DNA of 64,000 nt, from assembly GCA_036562565.1 (NCBI GenBank), contig DATCJY010000059.1:62001-126000 (forward strand). The letters are read 5' to 3'. A program made the translations under genes and the position numbers. Shown one piece after another: positions 42,647 through 52,388 of this stretch (position 1 is the first letter of the stretch; every line of letters starts with the position of its first letter). The notes under the pieces are model-generated. The model worked only from the letters and a program-made list of their open reading frames with translations. It did not search any database and had not been told where the DNA came from. This DNA is from DATCJY01 sp036562565. GTDB taxonomy: Bacteria; Bacteroidota; Bacteroidia; Flavobacteriales_D; Sanyastnellaceae.

Positions 42647-44179
42647 ATGCATCAGTCCATACTTATTCTCGATTTCGGCTCTCAAGTAACACAACTTATC
42701 GCACGCAGAGTCAGAGAGTTAAACATCTATTGTGAGATTCATCCCTGGAACAAGGCCCCTCAATTGACCGAAAATATCAAAGGAGTCATTCTGAGCGGCA
42801 GTCCATTTTCGGTGCATCAGGAAGGCGCGCCTCTGCCTGATATCACTCCTTATACTTCAGCGGTACCGGTTTTGGGTATTTGCTATGGAGCTCAACTCAT
42901 CGCGACCAAAAATGGCGGTGAGGTTGTTCGTTCCACTCACCGCGAGTATGGACGTGCCAACCTAGTCAAAGTGGATACAAGCAGCCCGTTGCTCAAGGAT
43001 ATTCCGCAAGACTCACAAGTATGGATGTCGCATGGCGATACCATCAAAAGTGCCGGAGCGGATGCTGAAATTATTTGCTCCACTTCGGATGTAGCATTTG
43101 CAGGCTATCAACTCAAGGGTAAAAACATTTACGGAGTACAATTCCACCCGGAAGTTTATCACAGCACTGATGGTACCCAATTGCTCAAAAACTTTGTGGT
43201 AGGCATTTGCGGATGTGCTCAAGACTGGACACCGGATTCATTTGTAGACGAAACGGTGGCAAGCCTACGCGAGCAAATAGGTGATGAACAAGTTATTCTC
43301 GGCCTCAGCGGTGGTGTAGATTCTACTGTTGCAGCCATGTTGTTGCACAAAGCCATCGGCACACGACTTCAGTGCATATTCGTTGACAACGGTTTGCTGC
43401 GCAAGAATGAATTCAGCGATGTTTTGCACAGCTATAAAGACCTTGGCCTGAATGTAAAAGGTGTTGACGCAAGTGAGAAATTCTATAGCGCACTTGCCGG
43501 ACTCACTGATCCGGAAGCAAAACGCAAAGCCATCGGCCGCGTTTTTATTGAAGTGTTTGACGAAGAATCCAAGAAATTCCAAGATGCGAAATGGCTTGCC
43601 CAAGGAACTATTTATCCGGATGTGATAGAATCGGTTTCCGTCAGTGGCGGACCATCGCAAACTATCAAGAGCCATCACAACGTAGGTGGTCTACCTGACT
43701 ATATGAAACTCAAGGTAGTAGAACCGCTTCGTTTGCTCTTCAAAGATGAAGTGCGCAGAGTGGGTAAAGCGCTTGGCATTCCGGACAGCATCTTGGGGCG
43801 GCATCCGTTCCCCGGCCCCGGATTGGCCATTCGCATCCTAGGCGATATCACTCCTGAAAAAGTTCAACTGCTTCAAGAGGCTGATGCCATCTGGATTAAC
43901 AGCTTGCGCGAGCACAACCTCTACAATGAAGTATGGCAAGCCGGAGCAATCTTGTTGCCGGTGCAAAGTGTAGGGGTGATGGGTGATGAAAGAACTTATG
44001 AGCGAACCTTGGCCTTGCGCGCGGTGACCAGCACTGACGGTATGACAGCTGACTGGAGTCGCTTGCCACATGAGTTCCTAGCGAAAGTTTCGAATGAAAT
44101 CATCAACAAAGTAAAAGGCATTAACCGCGTGGTATACGATATTAGCAGCAAGCCACCGGCAACCATTGAGTGGGAATAA
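42647..44179 (+). CDS. guaA: GMP synthase (glutamine-hydrolysing)
   Basis: A 510-residue enzyme from the ATG at 42647, which gives the standard start MHQSILILDFGSQ. The N-terminal glutamine amidotransferase has its nucleophile in VLGICYGAQ and His-Glu in FHPEVYH. The ATP pyrophosphatase domain has the P-loop LSGGVDST. The C-terminal dimerisation domain includes GRHPFPGPGLAIRILG and ends KPPATIEWE, both diagnostic of GuaA. It converts XMP to GMP in purine synthesis. An in-frame extension to 42554 is unlikely. Confidence 0.98.
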   Translation: MHQSILILDFGSQVTQLIARRVRELNIYCEIHPWNKAPQLTENIKGVILSGSPFSVHQEGAPLPDITPYTSAVPVLGICYGAQLIATKNGGEVVRSTHREYGRANLVKVDTSSPLLKDIPQDSQVWMSHGDTIKSAGADAEIICSTSDVAFAGYQLKGKNIYGVQFHPEVYHSTDGTQLLKNFVVGICGCAQDWTPDSFVDETVASLREQIGDEQVILGLSGGVDSTVAAMLLHKAIGTRLQCIFVDNGLLRKNEFSDVLHSYKDLGLNVKGVDASEKFYSALAGLTDPEAKRKAIGRVFIEVFDEESKKFQDAKWLAQGTIYPDVIESVSVSGGPSQTIKSHHNVGGLPDYMKLKVVEPLRLLFKDEVRRVGKALGIPDSILGRHPFPGPGLAIRILGDITPEKVQLLQEADAIWINSLREHNLYNEVWQAGAILLPVQSVGVMGDERTYERTLALRAVTSTDGMTADWSRLPHEFLAKVSNEIINKVKGINRVVYDISSKPPATIEWE

Positions 44180-44336
44180 ATAACCCCTCTCCACTATGGG
44201 TTGGATAAGCGATGAGTGCTGCGTGGGAAGCGCGTGGTTTCGTGGCCCCACACAGTTGTTAGAATAATTTACATTGCAATGTAGGCTGAGTGAATGAAAC
44301 TTGTCTGGCATTGTTTTTATAGGAACTGAACGAAAT

Positions 44337-46154
44337 ATGAATACTTCGACTCTGATGAAATATCGCATTAGCCTGCCTGTGGTACTGCTTGTGTTTTTGG
44401 CCTTGATGGTATCTTCCTGTGCCACACAAGCTCAGGTGGTCTCCAACAAAATAGAAGAGGTAAATGGTGTAAAATACTACATCCACACCGTAGAGAAAGG
44501 TCAGACCTTGTATGGGCTATCCAAGCTTTACCAAATTGATGTAAACGAAATCACGGCAGCCAACCCCGGTTCGGACCAAGGTATCAAAGAAGGTGCAGTA
44601 TTGCGTATTCCTGTAGCAAAAGCAAAAGCGGTTCCTGCTACTGCTCCGGTAATTGTATCACCATCAGAACATCAAGTTGCGAATACCGAATACCTCACCC
44701 ACGAAGTACAACGCAAAGAGACCCTCTACTCCATTTCGAAACTTTACAACGTTGACATCAATGAGTTGGTGGCAGCCAATCCCGGCTCCGATGCTGGAGT
44801 GAAGAAGGGAGAGATACTTCGCATTCCAGTGAAGAAAAAAGCTGCTCCCCAACCGGTTGCTCCTACCCCTGCCTCTATAAAGCACACTGTATCAGCAGGT
44901 GAAACTTTGTATGGTATTGCAAGAAAATACGGTGTTACCGTTGAGTCTATCCAACAAGCCAATGGCGGATTGGAGCAAGGGCTTCGCATCAATCAGGAAC
45001 TCATCATTCCGGGGGTTGATTCTGTAAAACTCAACGATGAAACCGGCACATTCCCAGAGCAAACAAACTCCACTGTGGTCATACCCGGAGAGCACTTCAA
45101 AGAGAAGTACAACATCGGGTTGATGTTGCCCTTCTACACGCACTACAACGATACCATGGATTCGCGTGAGAAAATGTTGCGCGAAGTGGCTCTGCAGATG
45201 TATCGCGGAGCACTCATGGCTGCTGACACATTAGAAGCTCAAGGACTGCGTGCGAACGTTTTCACCTACGATGTCTTGGATGGCAAATCCTCCATCACAG
45301 GAGTTTTGGAAAAACCAGAGATGCAGCAGATGGACGTGGTCATTGGCCCTACATTCCGCGATGCGATGACAGATGCTTCCATTTGGGGGGCGAAGAATGG
45401 AGTACACTTTGTTTGCCCGGTGCAACAGCCTAACAGAGTATTGCTTCACTCATCCAACATGTCCAAATCAGTGGCAAGCAGCGCTACCCAATGGATTACC
45501 ATTGCACGACACATTTATAAAACATCCCCGAACGAAAACATCATCATCATTGATTCCAAAAACATTGATGACCGCAGATCCATTGATGCCTTCAAAGAAG
45601 AATGGAAACGCCTCAGTGGTGACAGCATCCGCAACATTATTGTAGTGAATGATGCCTCCAACTTTGTTGTTCAGGATAAATATTCTTCTACCAAGAAAAA
45701 TATCGTTATAGCCCCAACGAGCGACAAAAAGCTTATCTCCACGTTATTCCGTGTATTGGGTGATGGCAACATCGTAGTTTACGGGAATGAATCATGGGAC
45801 AATCTTGAAGTCATCAGTGTAGCGAATCGCAACAAATACAACGTTCATTTCCCGCAAACATCCTTTGTGGATTACGATAGCTACCGCGTGCAACGTTGGA
45901 TTGAGAACTATCGAAAACGTTTCAAATCCGAACCGAATGAATATGCATTTCTCGGATTTGACCTTATGATTTATTACGGCAGCGGTTTGCAACAATTCGG
46001 TCGCAATTTCCCGAATCACCTCAATGACATTAAAACCAACAAACTTTATGCGCACGGATTTGATTATATCAAAACCGGCCAAGAGAGCGGATTCGAGAAC
46101 CAGTATGTTGCCATTATCAGCACAAAAGATTATATGCTCATCAAAGAAAATTAG
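44337..46154 (+). CDS. Triple-LysM protein with periplasmic-binding-like domain
   Basis: A protein of about 605 residues. The N-terminus is a signal sequence with a possible lipobox (LMVSSC, Cys28). Three LysM domains bind peptidoglycan: ~47-92, 118-164 and 181-225 (ETLYSISKLYNVDINELVAANPG is representative of the fold). A linker leads to a type I periplasmic-binding-fold domain (259-605): YNIGLMLPFYTHYND, MDVVIGPTFRDAM, NIIIIDSKN and EYAFLGFDLMIYYGSGL. LpoA-type activators of peptidoglycan synthases also use this fold, so a wall-associated sensor or regulator is possible. It lies between guaA (157 nt) and a glycosyltransferase gene (55 nt). Confidence 0.82.
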   Translation: MNTSTLMKYRISLPVVLLVFLALMVSSCATQAQVVSNKIEEVNGVKYYIHTVEKGQTLYGLSKLYQIDVNEITAANPGSDQGIKEGAVLRIPVAKAKAVPATAPVIVSPSEHQVANTEYLTHEVQRKETLYSISKLYNVDINELVAANPGSDAGVKKGEILRIPVKKKAAPQPVAPTPASIKHTVSAGETLYGIARKYGVTVESIQQANGGLEQGLRINQELIIPGVDSVKLNDETGTFPEQTNSTVVIPGEHFKEKYNIGLMLPFYTHYNDTMDSREKMLREVALQMYRGALMAADTLEAQGLRANVFTYDVLDGKSSITGVLEKPEMQQMDVVIGPTFRDAMTDASIWGAKNGVHFVCPVQQPNRVLLHSSNMSKSVASSATQWITIARHIYKTSPNENIIIIDSKNIDDRRSIDAFKEEWKRLSGDSIRNIIVVNDASNFVVQDKYSSTKKNIVIAPTSDKKLISTLFRVLGDGNIVVYGNESWDNLEVISVANRNKYNVHFPQTSFVDYDSYRVQRWIENYRKRFKSEPNEYAFLGFDLMIYYGSGLQQFGRNFPNHLNDIKTNKLYAHGFDYIKTGQESGFENQYVAIISTKDYMLIKEN

Positions 46155-46209
46155 GTTTTGTCGTCTCAGGCAATAAAGCCCCTTCACACAATCGAAGGAA
46201 GTAGGTAAA

Positions 46210-47232
46210 TTGCCTGCTCAAAACAGATTGGTCACTCTGGAAAAGATACTTGTCATACAAACAGCATTCATTGGCGATGCCATATTGGCTACCGCTGTAC
46301 TTGAAAAATTGCACGCATTTTATCCTCAGGCAAAGATTGATTTTCTCGTACGCAAAGGCAATGAAAGTTTATTTCTGAATCATCCCTTTCTCCATGAAAC
46401 ACTGGTTTGGGACAAGAAGCAAGGCAAATACACCAACCTCATCTTGTTGCTAAAAAAAATCAGAAAGTCGCAATACGATGCAGTGATTAACCTTCAGCGC
46501 TTCGCCTCATCCGGAATCTTGACAGCTTTCTCCAAATCCAAGCATCGGGTGGGTTTTAAGAAAAATCCATTGTCGTTCATGTTTGATAAAGTGCTCATTC
46601 ACTCCATCGGCAACCGGGCCACAACCGGCATGCATGAAGTGGATCGATGCTTGGCACTTGTTGCTCATCTCACCGATGACCAAACCCAGATGCCGCGTCT
46701 TTATCCAAGTGAAACTGATTGGGAAAAAATTAAAGAATACACCTCCGAACCCTTTATAACAATTAGTCCGGCTTCTGTATGGTTCACCAAGCAAACACCT
46801 CAGCAAGTATGGATACAATTCCTACAGCGCATTTCGGGTAAAAAGGTGTATCTGCTTGGTGGTCCGGGCGACACTTCGCTTTGCGAAAAAATCGCATCCG
46901 CATCCAAGCATGGCAATGTACATGTGTTGGCAGGAAAACTCAGCCTGTTGCAATCGGCTGCGCTGATGAGTAAAGCAGAAATGAACTATACCAACGACAG
47001 TGCTCCAATGCATCTCTGCTCTGCGATGAACGCACCGGTAGCTGCTGTGTTCTGCTCTACCATTCCCGAGTTTGGATTCGGACCGCTGTCGGAGAAATCA
47101 TTCGTGATTGAAACACGTGAGCACCTTGATTGCAGACCTTGCGGCTTGCACGGCTATAAAAAATGCCCACAAGGACACTTCCGTTGCAGCAAAATTGAAA
47201 TTAAAGATTTGACCGTATTGATAAAATCTTGA
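46210..47232 (+). CDS. Glycosyltransferase family 9 (heptosyltransferase-like)
   Basis: A 340-residue GT-B enzyme. The N-terminus has ILVIQTAFIGDAILATAVLE, the acceptor-side signature of ADP-heptose:LPS heptosyltransferases. The C-terminal half has ITISPASVWFTKQTPQQVW, KVYLLGGPGDTSLCEKI and NYTNDSAPMHLCSAMNAPVAAVF, the nucleotide-sugar site. No ATG or GTG precedes the signature, so translation must start at TTG 46210 or TTG 46228. It likely adds a sugar to the lipopolysaccharide core. The GSCFA gene follows after 8 nt. Confidence 0.87.
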   Translation: MPAQNRLVTLEKILVIQTAFIGDAILATAVLEKLHAFYPQAKIDFLVRKGNESLFLNHPFLHETLVWDKKQGKYTNLILLLKKIRKSQYDAVINLQRFASSGILTAFSKSKHRVGFKKNPLSFMFDKVLIHSIGNRATTGMHEVDRCLALVAHLTDDQTQMPRLYPSETDWEKIKEYTSEPFITISPASVWFTKQTPQQVWIQFLQRISGKKVYLLGGPGDTSLCEKIASASKHGNVHVLAGKLSLLQSAALMSKAEMNYTNDSAPMHLCSAMNAPVAAVFCSTIPEFGFGPLSEKSFVIETREHLDCRPCGLHGYKKCPQGHFRCSKIEIKDLTVLIKS

Positions 47233-47240
47233 TTCTACCG

Positions 47241-48164
47241 ATGAACTTCAGAACGGAGATTAAAATTGAGCCTGCTCCCTTCTCCTTGCATCACAAGTCG
47301 AAGGTCATGATGGTGGGTTCCTGTTTCTCGGAGAATATCGGTGCGAAACTCGAACGCTATCGCTTTGATGTAAAAATCAATTCGCATGGTATTGTATTCA
47401 ATCCGCAATCGGTATTGACGGCATTGAAAGAAGTAGTAAGCAATCATCGATATCACACTCATCAGTTGCGTCACAACGGTTCGCATTATGTAAGCCTGCA
47501 TCATCACGGCCGGTTCAATCATACCGATGCCCAACAGATGGTAGAAAACATCAACCGCGAACTTGACAGCTTTCATCAGCATCTACATCAATGTGATGTT
47601 CTACTTGTGACCTTCGGCAGTGCTTGGGCATACATCTGGAAAGAAGATCAACAAATAGTTGCCAACTGCCATAAAATTCCTCAGCATCACTTTGATAAAA
47701 AGCTGCTGCACCATGATGAAATCTTCGCTGCATGGTCACAGTTCTTGGAAGAGCTTCAATCATTTAATCATCGGTTACAAATCGTATTCTCGATAAGCCC
47801 TGTGCGTTATTGGCGCGATGGTGTGATTGAAAATCAAGTATCCAAAGCACAGCTCATCCTTGCCGTACACGCGCTCGTAAAGCAATTCAATCATGTACAT
47901 TATTTCCCGGCATATGAATTGGTACTGGATGATTTACGGGATTACCGTTTCTTCAAAGAAGACATGCTGCATCCCAATGAGCTTGCCATCGAGTATGTAT
48001 GGGAGAAATTCTGTAGCTGGTGTATGCTGCAAGAAACACGAACCTTGCTTGATCAAATGGAGCCACACTTGCGCTTTCTGGAACACCGTCCACTACATCC
48101 TGATGCAACCTACGAAAAGTTAAGGCAAAAAAAAGAAGCCCTGATTGCAAGGCTTCTTTCATGA
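47241..48164 (+). CDS. GSCFA-domain protein (SGNH hydrolase-like)
   Basis: About 307 residues from the ATG at 47241. The family-naming motif GSCFSENIG starts at residue 26, followed by NSHGIVFNPQSVLTAL, VTFGSAWAYIW, FSISPVRYWRDGV and a C-terminal MLHPNELAIEYVWEKF with Asp/His-type residues. GSCFA proteins resemble SGNH/GDSL esterases; in Bacteroidota they often neighbour sugar-transfer genes, as here. An acyl-ester substrate is plausible but unproven. Its last 11 codons contain a hairpin (48132-48159) that probably serves as the terminator for both convergent genes. Confidence 0.88.
   Translation: MNFRTEIKIEPAPFSLHHKSKVMMVGSCFSENIGAKLERYRFDVKINSHGIVFNPQSVLTALKEVVSNHRYHTHQLRHNGSHYVSLHHHGRFNHTDAQQMVENINRELDSFHQHLHQCDVLLVTFGSAWAYIWKEDQQIVANCHKIPQHHFDKKLLHHDEIFAAWSQFLEELQSFNHRLQIVFSISPVRYWRDGVIENQVSKAQLILAVHALVKQFNHVHYFPAYELVLDDLRDYRFFKEDMLHPNELAIEYVWEKFCSWCMLQETRTLLDQMEPHLRFLEHRPLHPDATYEKLRQKKEALIARLLS
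48132..48159. terminator. Terminator hairpin inside GSCFA coding end
   Basis: AAAGAAGCC (48132-48140) pairs with GGCTTCTTT (48151-48159). It is preceded by an A run and sits just before the GSCFA stop codon at 48162-48164. It is symmetric enough to stop transcription from both sides. Confidence 0.7.
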
Positions 48165-48180
48165 TATATTTTCCTATCGA

Positions 48181-50754
48181 TTATCTCACCAGAGTGACAT
48201 GGCCTTGTAGCAAGCCATTGTCCTTAAGTGGCCTGTTCTGGTAATCCAAAACTTCCAACGTCCAGAGGTAAATGTCATCCGGTGCGTAGTAGTCCTGTTT
48301 ACCGCCATTCCACATCTTGGCGGGATCGGTTGATTCAAACAACAACTCCCCCCAGCGATTGAATATGCGCAAGTGATAATGTTTGGCTCCACGCACTTTG
48401 ATTTCAAAGAAATCATTGACACCATCTCCGTTCGGTGTAAACACGTTCGGGATGTAAAGCGTATTGCAATCCACCTCTACAAGCACCTGATCCGTAACCA
48501 CGCAATTACCGATAACCGCTTGCAAAGTGAAATAAGTGGACTGGTTTGGGAATGCCTGCACCACAGCCGGATTCATACCGGGTGTCAAAGCAGGATCGGG
48601 CAACCAGGACAATGTACCGGTTCCGGTTCCAACAAGCGTCACTCCCGTTTCGCAGTCCATGATGGTATCATTACCTGCATTGGCAACCGGCATCGGGTGG
48701 AACAAAATCGAAATTTCATCTGTTGCAGTACAACCTCCATTGTTCACCGTCACGGTATAGGTACCACTGGTGGTAACTTGAATGGAGCTAGCCGTAGAAT
48801 TAGTTGACCATGTAATGTTATCGTAGTTACCTTCGATGGACAAAGTCACCGTTTGACCCTCACAAGCCTCCAAGGCAGTTGCCTGAATTTCTACTTCAAG
48901 TTCCGATTCGAGAATGACTGTTACAGCATTGCTATTGGAATAACAGTTTCCAGTAGCGGAGGTAGCACGGAAGCTATATGTACCATCTTCAGTCACCACA
49001 TAAGTAATGCCGGTAGCCCCCGGAATTGGAATACCGTTATTGAGCCATTGAATGCTAGCACCGTTGGTGGTCGCAGTCAATGTATATGAGCTCTGGCAGA
49101 TTTGAACATCCTGTGCCGGTGATACGCTAGCCTGTGGAGTTGCAATGCTGGTGATGGTAATTTCATTACTCGTTGCTTGGCACGTTTGATTCGTCACCGC
49201 AACAGATATATGCACTGTATTTGTCAGCGTAAAAGTGTAAACAGGACCAGTGGCTCCGGCAATCGGGTTACCATGGTCCAGCCATTGGTAACTGTCATAA
49301 ATATCCGAAACCTGAAGGGTTACCATGTGGCCTTCACATTCTGAAAAGTCTTGAGTCAATGGCGGAGCCATCACTACAGTGCTTTGTACTTGAATAAGAT
49401 TGGATGTTCCGCTACAACCCTGATCTGTTACCTGCACAGTATAGTTTCCTGTTTGTGTAGCGGTATAAGTTGCCGAGGTTGCACCGGCAATGGGGGTAGC
49501 ACCATTGTACCATTGATACGTTTCATAGGTGCCTTGCACCGCCAATTCCACGGATTGGCCATTACAGATATTGACCGGACCATTAGCCGCGATAACCGGC
49601 TGAAGTCCGGAAGCTATCGATACCACCACTGCATTGGAAGTTCCTCCACAGCTTCCTGTGGTAGTTAAAGTGTATGAACCCGCTTGTTGTGCCACATAAG
49701 TAGCAGATGTGGCCCCGGCAATCGGGGTGTTGTTGAGGTTCCATTGATATGGGCCTGCAGCGGTCGTTTGCAACTCAACGCTGCCTCCGGCACAAATCGT
49801 AGTGGGACCGTTGGCAGTAATGGTTATATCTCCTGTTGCATTGACATGAATAAAATCCGCAAATGTTTGAGTGAAAGGGCCGCATGCCGTAGTAACAGTA
49901 AGTGTTACGTCATAATCACCTGCTGCCGGATAACAAATACCGAAAGGTCCAGCGGAAATAGACGCCCCTGTAGAACTCCCTTCAAATGTCCATGAATATT
50001 GTGTAGGCGAACCCGTGCCTGTATAGGTGAAGTTCACACATTCTCCCGCACAAATATCTGTTGACGAGGCAGAGATGGAGATTTGTGGTGTTTGGCCTCC
50101 ATTGCTTGCACCGGGTGTGGTTGCATTACCACAAACTTCAACCCAGTTTGGAGAACCATCACATGCTCTGGCGTATCCGCAACCGTCATTTTGAGAAGGC
50201 AAATGATCAAAGACAGATGTTGCCGATGGAAAATTGAAAGATACCGCAGAACAACCGAACATGGCTGGAGCATTGATGTTGAAACCGCTTCCGAACTGGC
50301 CTGAACCCCAGTAGAGAGCCGCTACAATATTTCCACTGTTATCCTTAAGTACAACTTGCTCATTGCCATTGGTGAGCGTTCCTACCTGATCACCGCCTGT
50401 AGTACATCCACAAGTAGACCAGTTCAAATCGACACCTCCGGGAACTTGACTGTTATGACTGCCTATCACAAAGTAACCGTGAGGTTCAATGGACGTTCCA
50501 GCCGGAAAACGCACTGTGAAATCCCCATCACTCAGCACAAAGCAGGTTAAATCCACGGGAGTATCACATGTGTTGTATAGCTCAATCCACTCAGCCGTGT
50601 CTCCATTAGGACGATTTCCACCGTCAAAAGGGCTGTCGGGATTAACCATAATTTCATTGATCACAATACATTGAGCTTGTGCGCGGTCCCACCCTGCAAG
50701 GCAAATCAGCACGAGAGCCAGCCTTGCCAACAACATCACCTTATTGTCTTTCAT
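48181..50754 (-). CDS. Lamin-tail/Ig-repeat surface protein, T9SS type B
   Basis: An 857-residue secreted protein. Signal peptide ends GWDRAQAQ. The lamin-tail domain (~30-140) shows IVINEIMVNPDSPFDG, DTAEWIELYNTCDTPVDL and FPAGTSIEPHGYFVIG. A PKD-like domain follows (~225-305). Then there are six Ig-like repeats of ~75 residues with the pattern ICxGxSVEL, YQW, TPIAGATSATY, GxYTV, GTSN. The end is the gliding-motility C-terminal domain: YIPNVFTPNGDGVNDFFEIK, IFNRWGELLFES and GHVTLVR. Secretion by T9SS is well supported; the role is not. Confidence 0.9.
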   Translation of the reverse strand: MKDNKVMLLARLALVLICLAGWDRAQAQCIVINEIMVNPDSPFDGGNRPNGDTAEWIELYNTCDTPVDLTCFVLSDGDFTVRFPAGTSIEPHGYFVIGSHNSQVPGGVDLNWSTCGCTTGGDQVGTLTNGNEQVVLKDNSGNIVAALYWGSGQFGSGFNINAPAMFGCSAVSFNFPSATSVFDHLPSQNDGCGYARACDGSPNWVEVCGNATTPGASNGGQTPQISISASSTDICAGECVNFTYTGTGSPTQYSWTFEGSSTGASISAGPFGICYPAAGDYDVTLTVTTACGPFTQTFADFIHVNATGDITITANGPTTICAGGSVELQTTAAGPYQWNLNNTPIAGATSATYVAQQAGSYTLTTTGSCGGTSNAVVVSIASGLQPVIAANGPVNICNGQSVELAVQGTYETYQWYNGATPIAGATSATYTATQTGNYTVQVTDQGCSGTSNLIQVQSTVVMAPPLTQDFSECEGHMVTLQVSDIYDSYQWLDHGNPIAGATGPVYTFTLTNTVHISVAVTNQTCQATSNEITITSIATPQASVSPAQDVQICQSSYTLTATTNGASIQWLNNGIPIPGATGITYVVTEDGTYSFRATSATGNCYSNSNAVTVILESELEVEIQATALEACEGQTVTLSIEGNYDNITWSTNSTASSIQVTTSGTYTVTVNNGGCTATDEISILFHPMPVANAGNDTIMDCETGVTLVGTGTGTLSWLPDPALTPGMNPAVVQAFPNQSTYFTLQAVIGNCVVTDQVLVEVDCNTLYIPNVFTPNGDGVNDFFEIKVRGAKHYHLRIFNRWGELLFESTDPAKMWNGGKQDYYAPDDIYLWTLEVLDYQNRPLKDNGLLQGHVTLVR

Positions 50755-50936
50755 TTTTTAAAAATCGCGCGAATTTATTCCTATTCACGCATAGATTATC
50801 TTCTTACAGGTTAATCTTGAGCAGTTTATTCCCTCTGGAATGCGCTTCAATCCCATCACAAAGAGGCGCCCGCGCAAGCCCAACAAGGTTGCGCAACGCC
50901 CGTCTTGATTGCATCTTCCCCATAGGAAATTACAAT

Positions 50937-51353
50937 TTATTTGATAAAGAAATGCGCCCAAATACTTCGCGATAGTCGGAAGATATAAGGGAACAAAACG
51001 GCAGTCGCAATACAACCTACTGTTAGCAGTTTGAGAGGATGTGTCAAGAAGCCGAATTCAATCCAACCCAATGCATCAAATACAATGAGCGCTACCAAAA
51101 CACTCACCCACAAGGCCACTGTAAGTGCGTAACTCACGTAAGCCGCACCAAAATAAAAACCCACTTCATTGTGGAAACTGATATGGCAATGAGGGCACTC
51201 GTTATTCATCTCACCAATCTTCGTCCATGTATATGCCTGAGGATTGACAAACAAGCTTCCCTGATGACAATGAGGACATCTCAATAAGACACTTGATTTC
51301 AAAGCCCCCATTGATTTTGCAGAATTTACATCTGCTGCATTATTCTTTTCCAT
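50937..51353 (-). CDS. DUF983 membrane protein
   Basis: A 138-residue protein. Two zinc-ribbon-like CxxC pairs (LRCPHCHQGSLF and NECPHCHISFH) surround an EMNNECPHC segment typical of DUF983. Two transmembrane helices follow (VSYALTVALWVSVLVALIVF, LLTVGCIATAVLFPYIF). The C-terminal RSIWAHFFIK is also typical. Function is not established. It lies 15 nt after the DUF4249 gene on the same strand. Confidence 0.88.
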   Translation of the reverse strand: MEKNNAADVNSAKSMGALKSSVLLRCPHCHQGSLFVNPQAYTWTKIGEMNNECPHCHISFHNEVGFYFGAAYVSYALTVALWVSVLVALIVFDALGWIEFGFLTHPLKLLTVGCIATAVLFPYIFRLSRSIWAHFFIK

Positions 51354-51368
51354 TCTATTTAGAGAGAA

Positions 51369-52364
51369 TTAATTACACACTAATGTATCATAAATGGCAC
51401 CGTAGCCTATAAACGCCCCCAATCCACCGCCTTCGATATTGCTTGGCAAATTGGCCGGCAGTGAAAAAGGACTTCCTTGATTGGCAACCATTGTTTCCAT
51501 TGCATAAAGAAATTGATATGCCTTGCGATCAATCACGCATCCTCTCACCACCACGGTATCTCCACGTTTGAAGTAACCGCGCTCGTGATTTCTATCGTCA
51601 AACTTACGCGAATTAGGCTGCGTTCCCCGGTAATAAGCAAACTCAAATTCCAGACCGTTGAAGAACGTATCATCCACTACCGAACCCAGCGGAGCAATGA
51701 AGGTCAAATCCTTTTGTTGTCCTCTCAAGTGAACATCCGGCACCCATTGTGGATAGTGATTGATTCTTTTCGCATACCAGCGATAAGCGTTACCCAGCGT
51801 ATCCGGATCACTGATTTTGGCAAAAATGAAACCCAAGCTGTCATTCGGTAATTCGCTGATGATTTCAAAACGCACATCGGACAAATAGACCAACTCTGGA
51901 ATACGGGTCATTCCTTTCAGATGCGTTCCTTCATAATGGATGTCTATGGTATAAATAGTCCCCGGCTGCCCCACTAGGCCGAAATGCGTATAGACACAGA
52001 CATTAAAAGATTGCAGGTCATCCACACTTATTCCCAAGAATTGCGCAGCCAGCTCAAGCTGCTCAGGAGTTAAATCCGAAGTACATATTTCTTGTAACGA
52101 GTAAGAATTGATTCCGTCCGAGATGACCACCTCGGCATCGTGGATAAACAAGTTCTGAAGTGTGGTAAGATCTGTTGGGTCAAAATAGTTCTGACTCCAA
52201 GTGAGCATAACCAACGGCTGTTGTCCGGAAATAATGGACCCCTCCACCACCATTCTAGGTGTAGTCTTTGGGAGTTCCACGGTGATTTCTTTTTCACAAG
52301 AAATCAGTGTTAATAAGGACGATATAGTGACTGCAAAGAGCAGATACAACCGATAATTATTCAT
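51369..52364 (-). CDS. DUF4249 lipoprotein without adjacent TonB receptor
   Basis: A 331-residue outer-membrane lipoprotein. The lipobox is SLLTLISC, followed by EKEITVELPKTTPRMVVEGS, the DUF4249 start. The C-terminal VANQGSPFSLPANLPSNIEG, GGLGAFIGYG matches the other DUF4249 protein at 30803-31627. It differs in length and in an inserted helical segment (DLTPEQLELAAQFLGISVDDL). No TonB receptor is next to it; the neighbour is DUF983. A -7 type element (minus TATCTTTG, 52381-52388) lies 17 nt upstream, so it has its own promoter. Confidence 0.87.
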   Translation of the reverse strand: MNNYRLYLLFAVTISSLLTLISCEKEITVELPKTTPRMVVEGSIISGQQPLVMLTWSQNYFDPTDLTTLQNLFIHDAEVVISDGINSYSLQEICTSDLTPEQLELAAQFLGISVDDLQSFNVCVYTHFGLVGQPGTIYTIDIHYEGTHLKGMTRIPELVYLSDVRFEIISELPNDSLGFIFAKISDPDTLGNAYRWYAKRINHYPQWVPDVHLRGQQKDLTFIAPLGSVVDDTFFNGLEFEFAYYRGTQPNSRKFDDRNHERGYFKRGDTVVVRGCVIDRKAYQFLYAMETMVANQGSPFSLPANLPSNIEGGGLGAFIGYGAIYDTLVCN

Positions 52365-52380
52365 ATCGATAAACGTAGCG

Positions 52381-52388
52381 CAAAGATA
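52381..52388 (-). promoter_or_regulatory. -7 element of DUF4249-DUF983 unit
   Basis: The minus strand reads TATCTTTG, 16 nt before the DUF4249 start codon. Confidence 0.45.
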
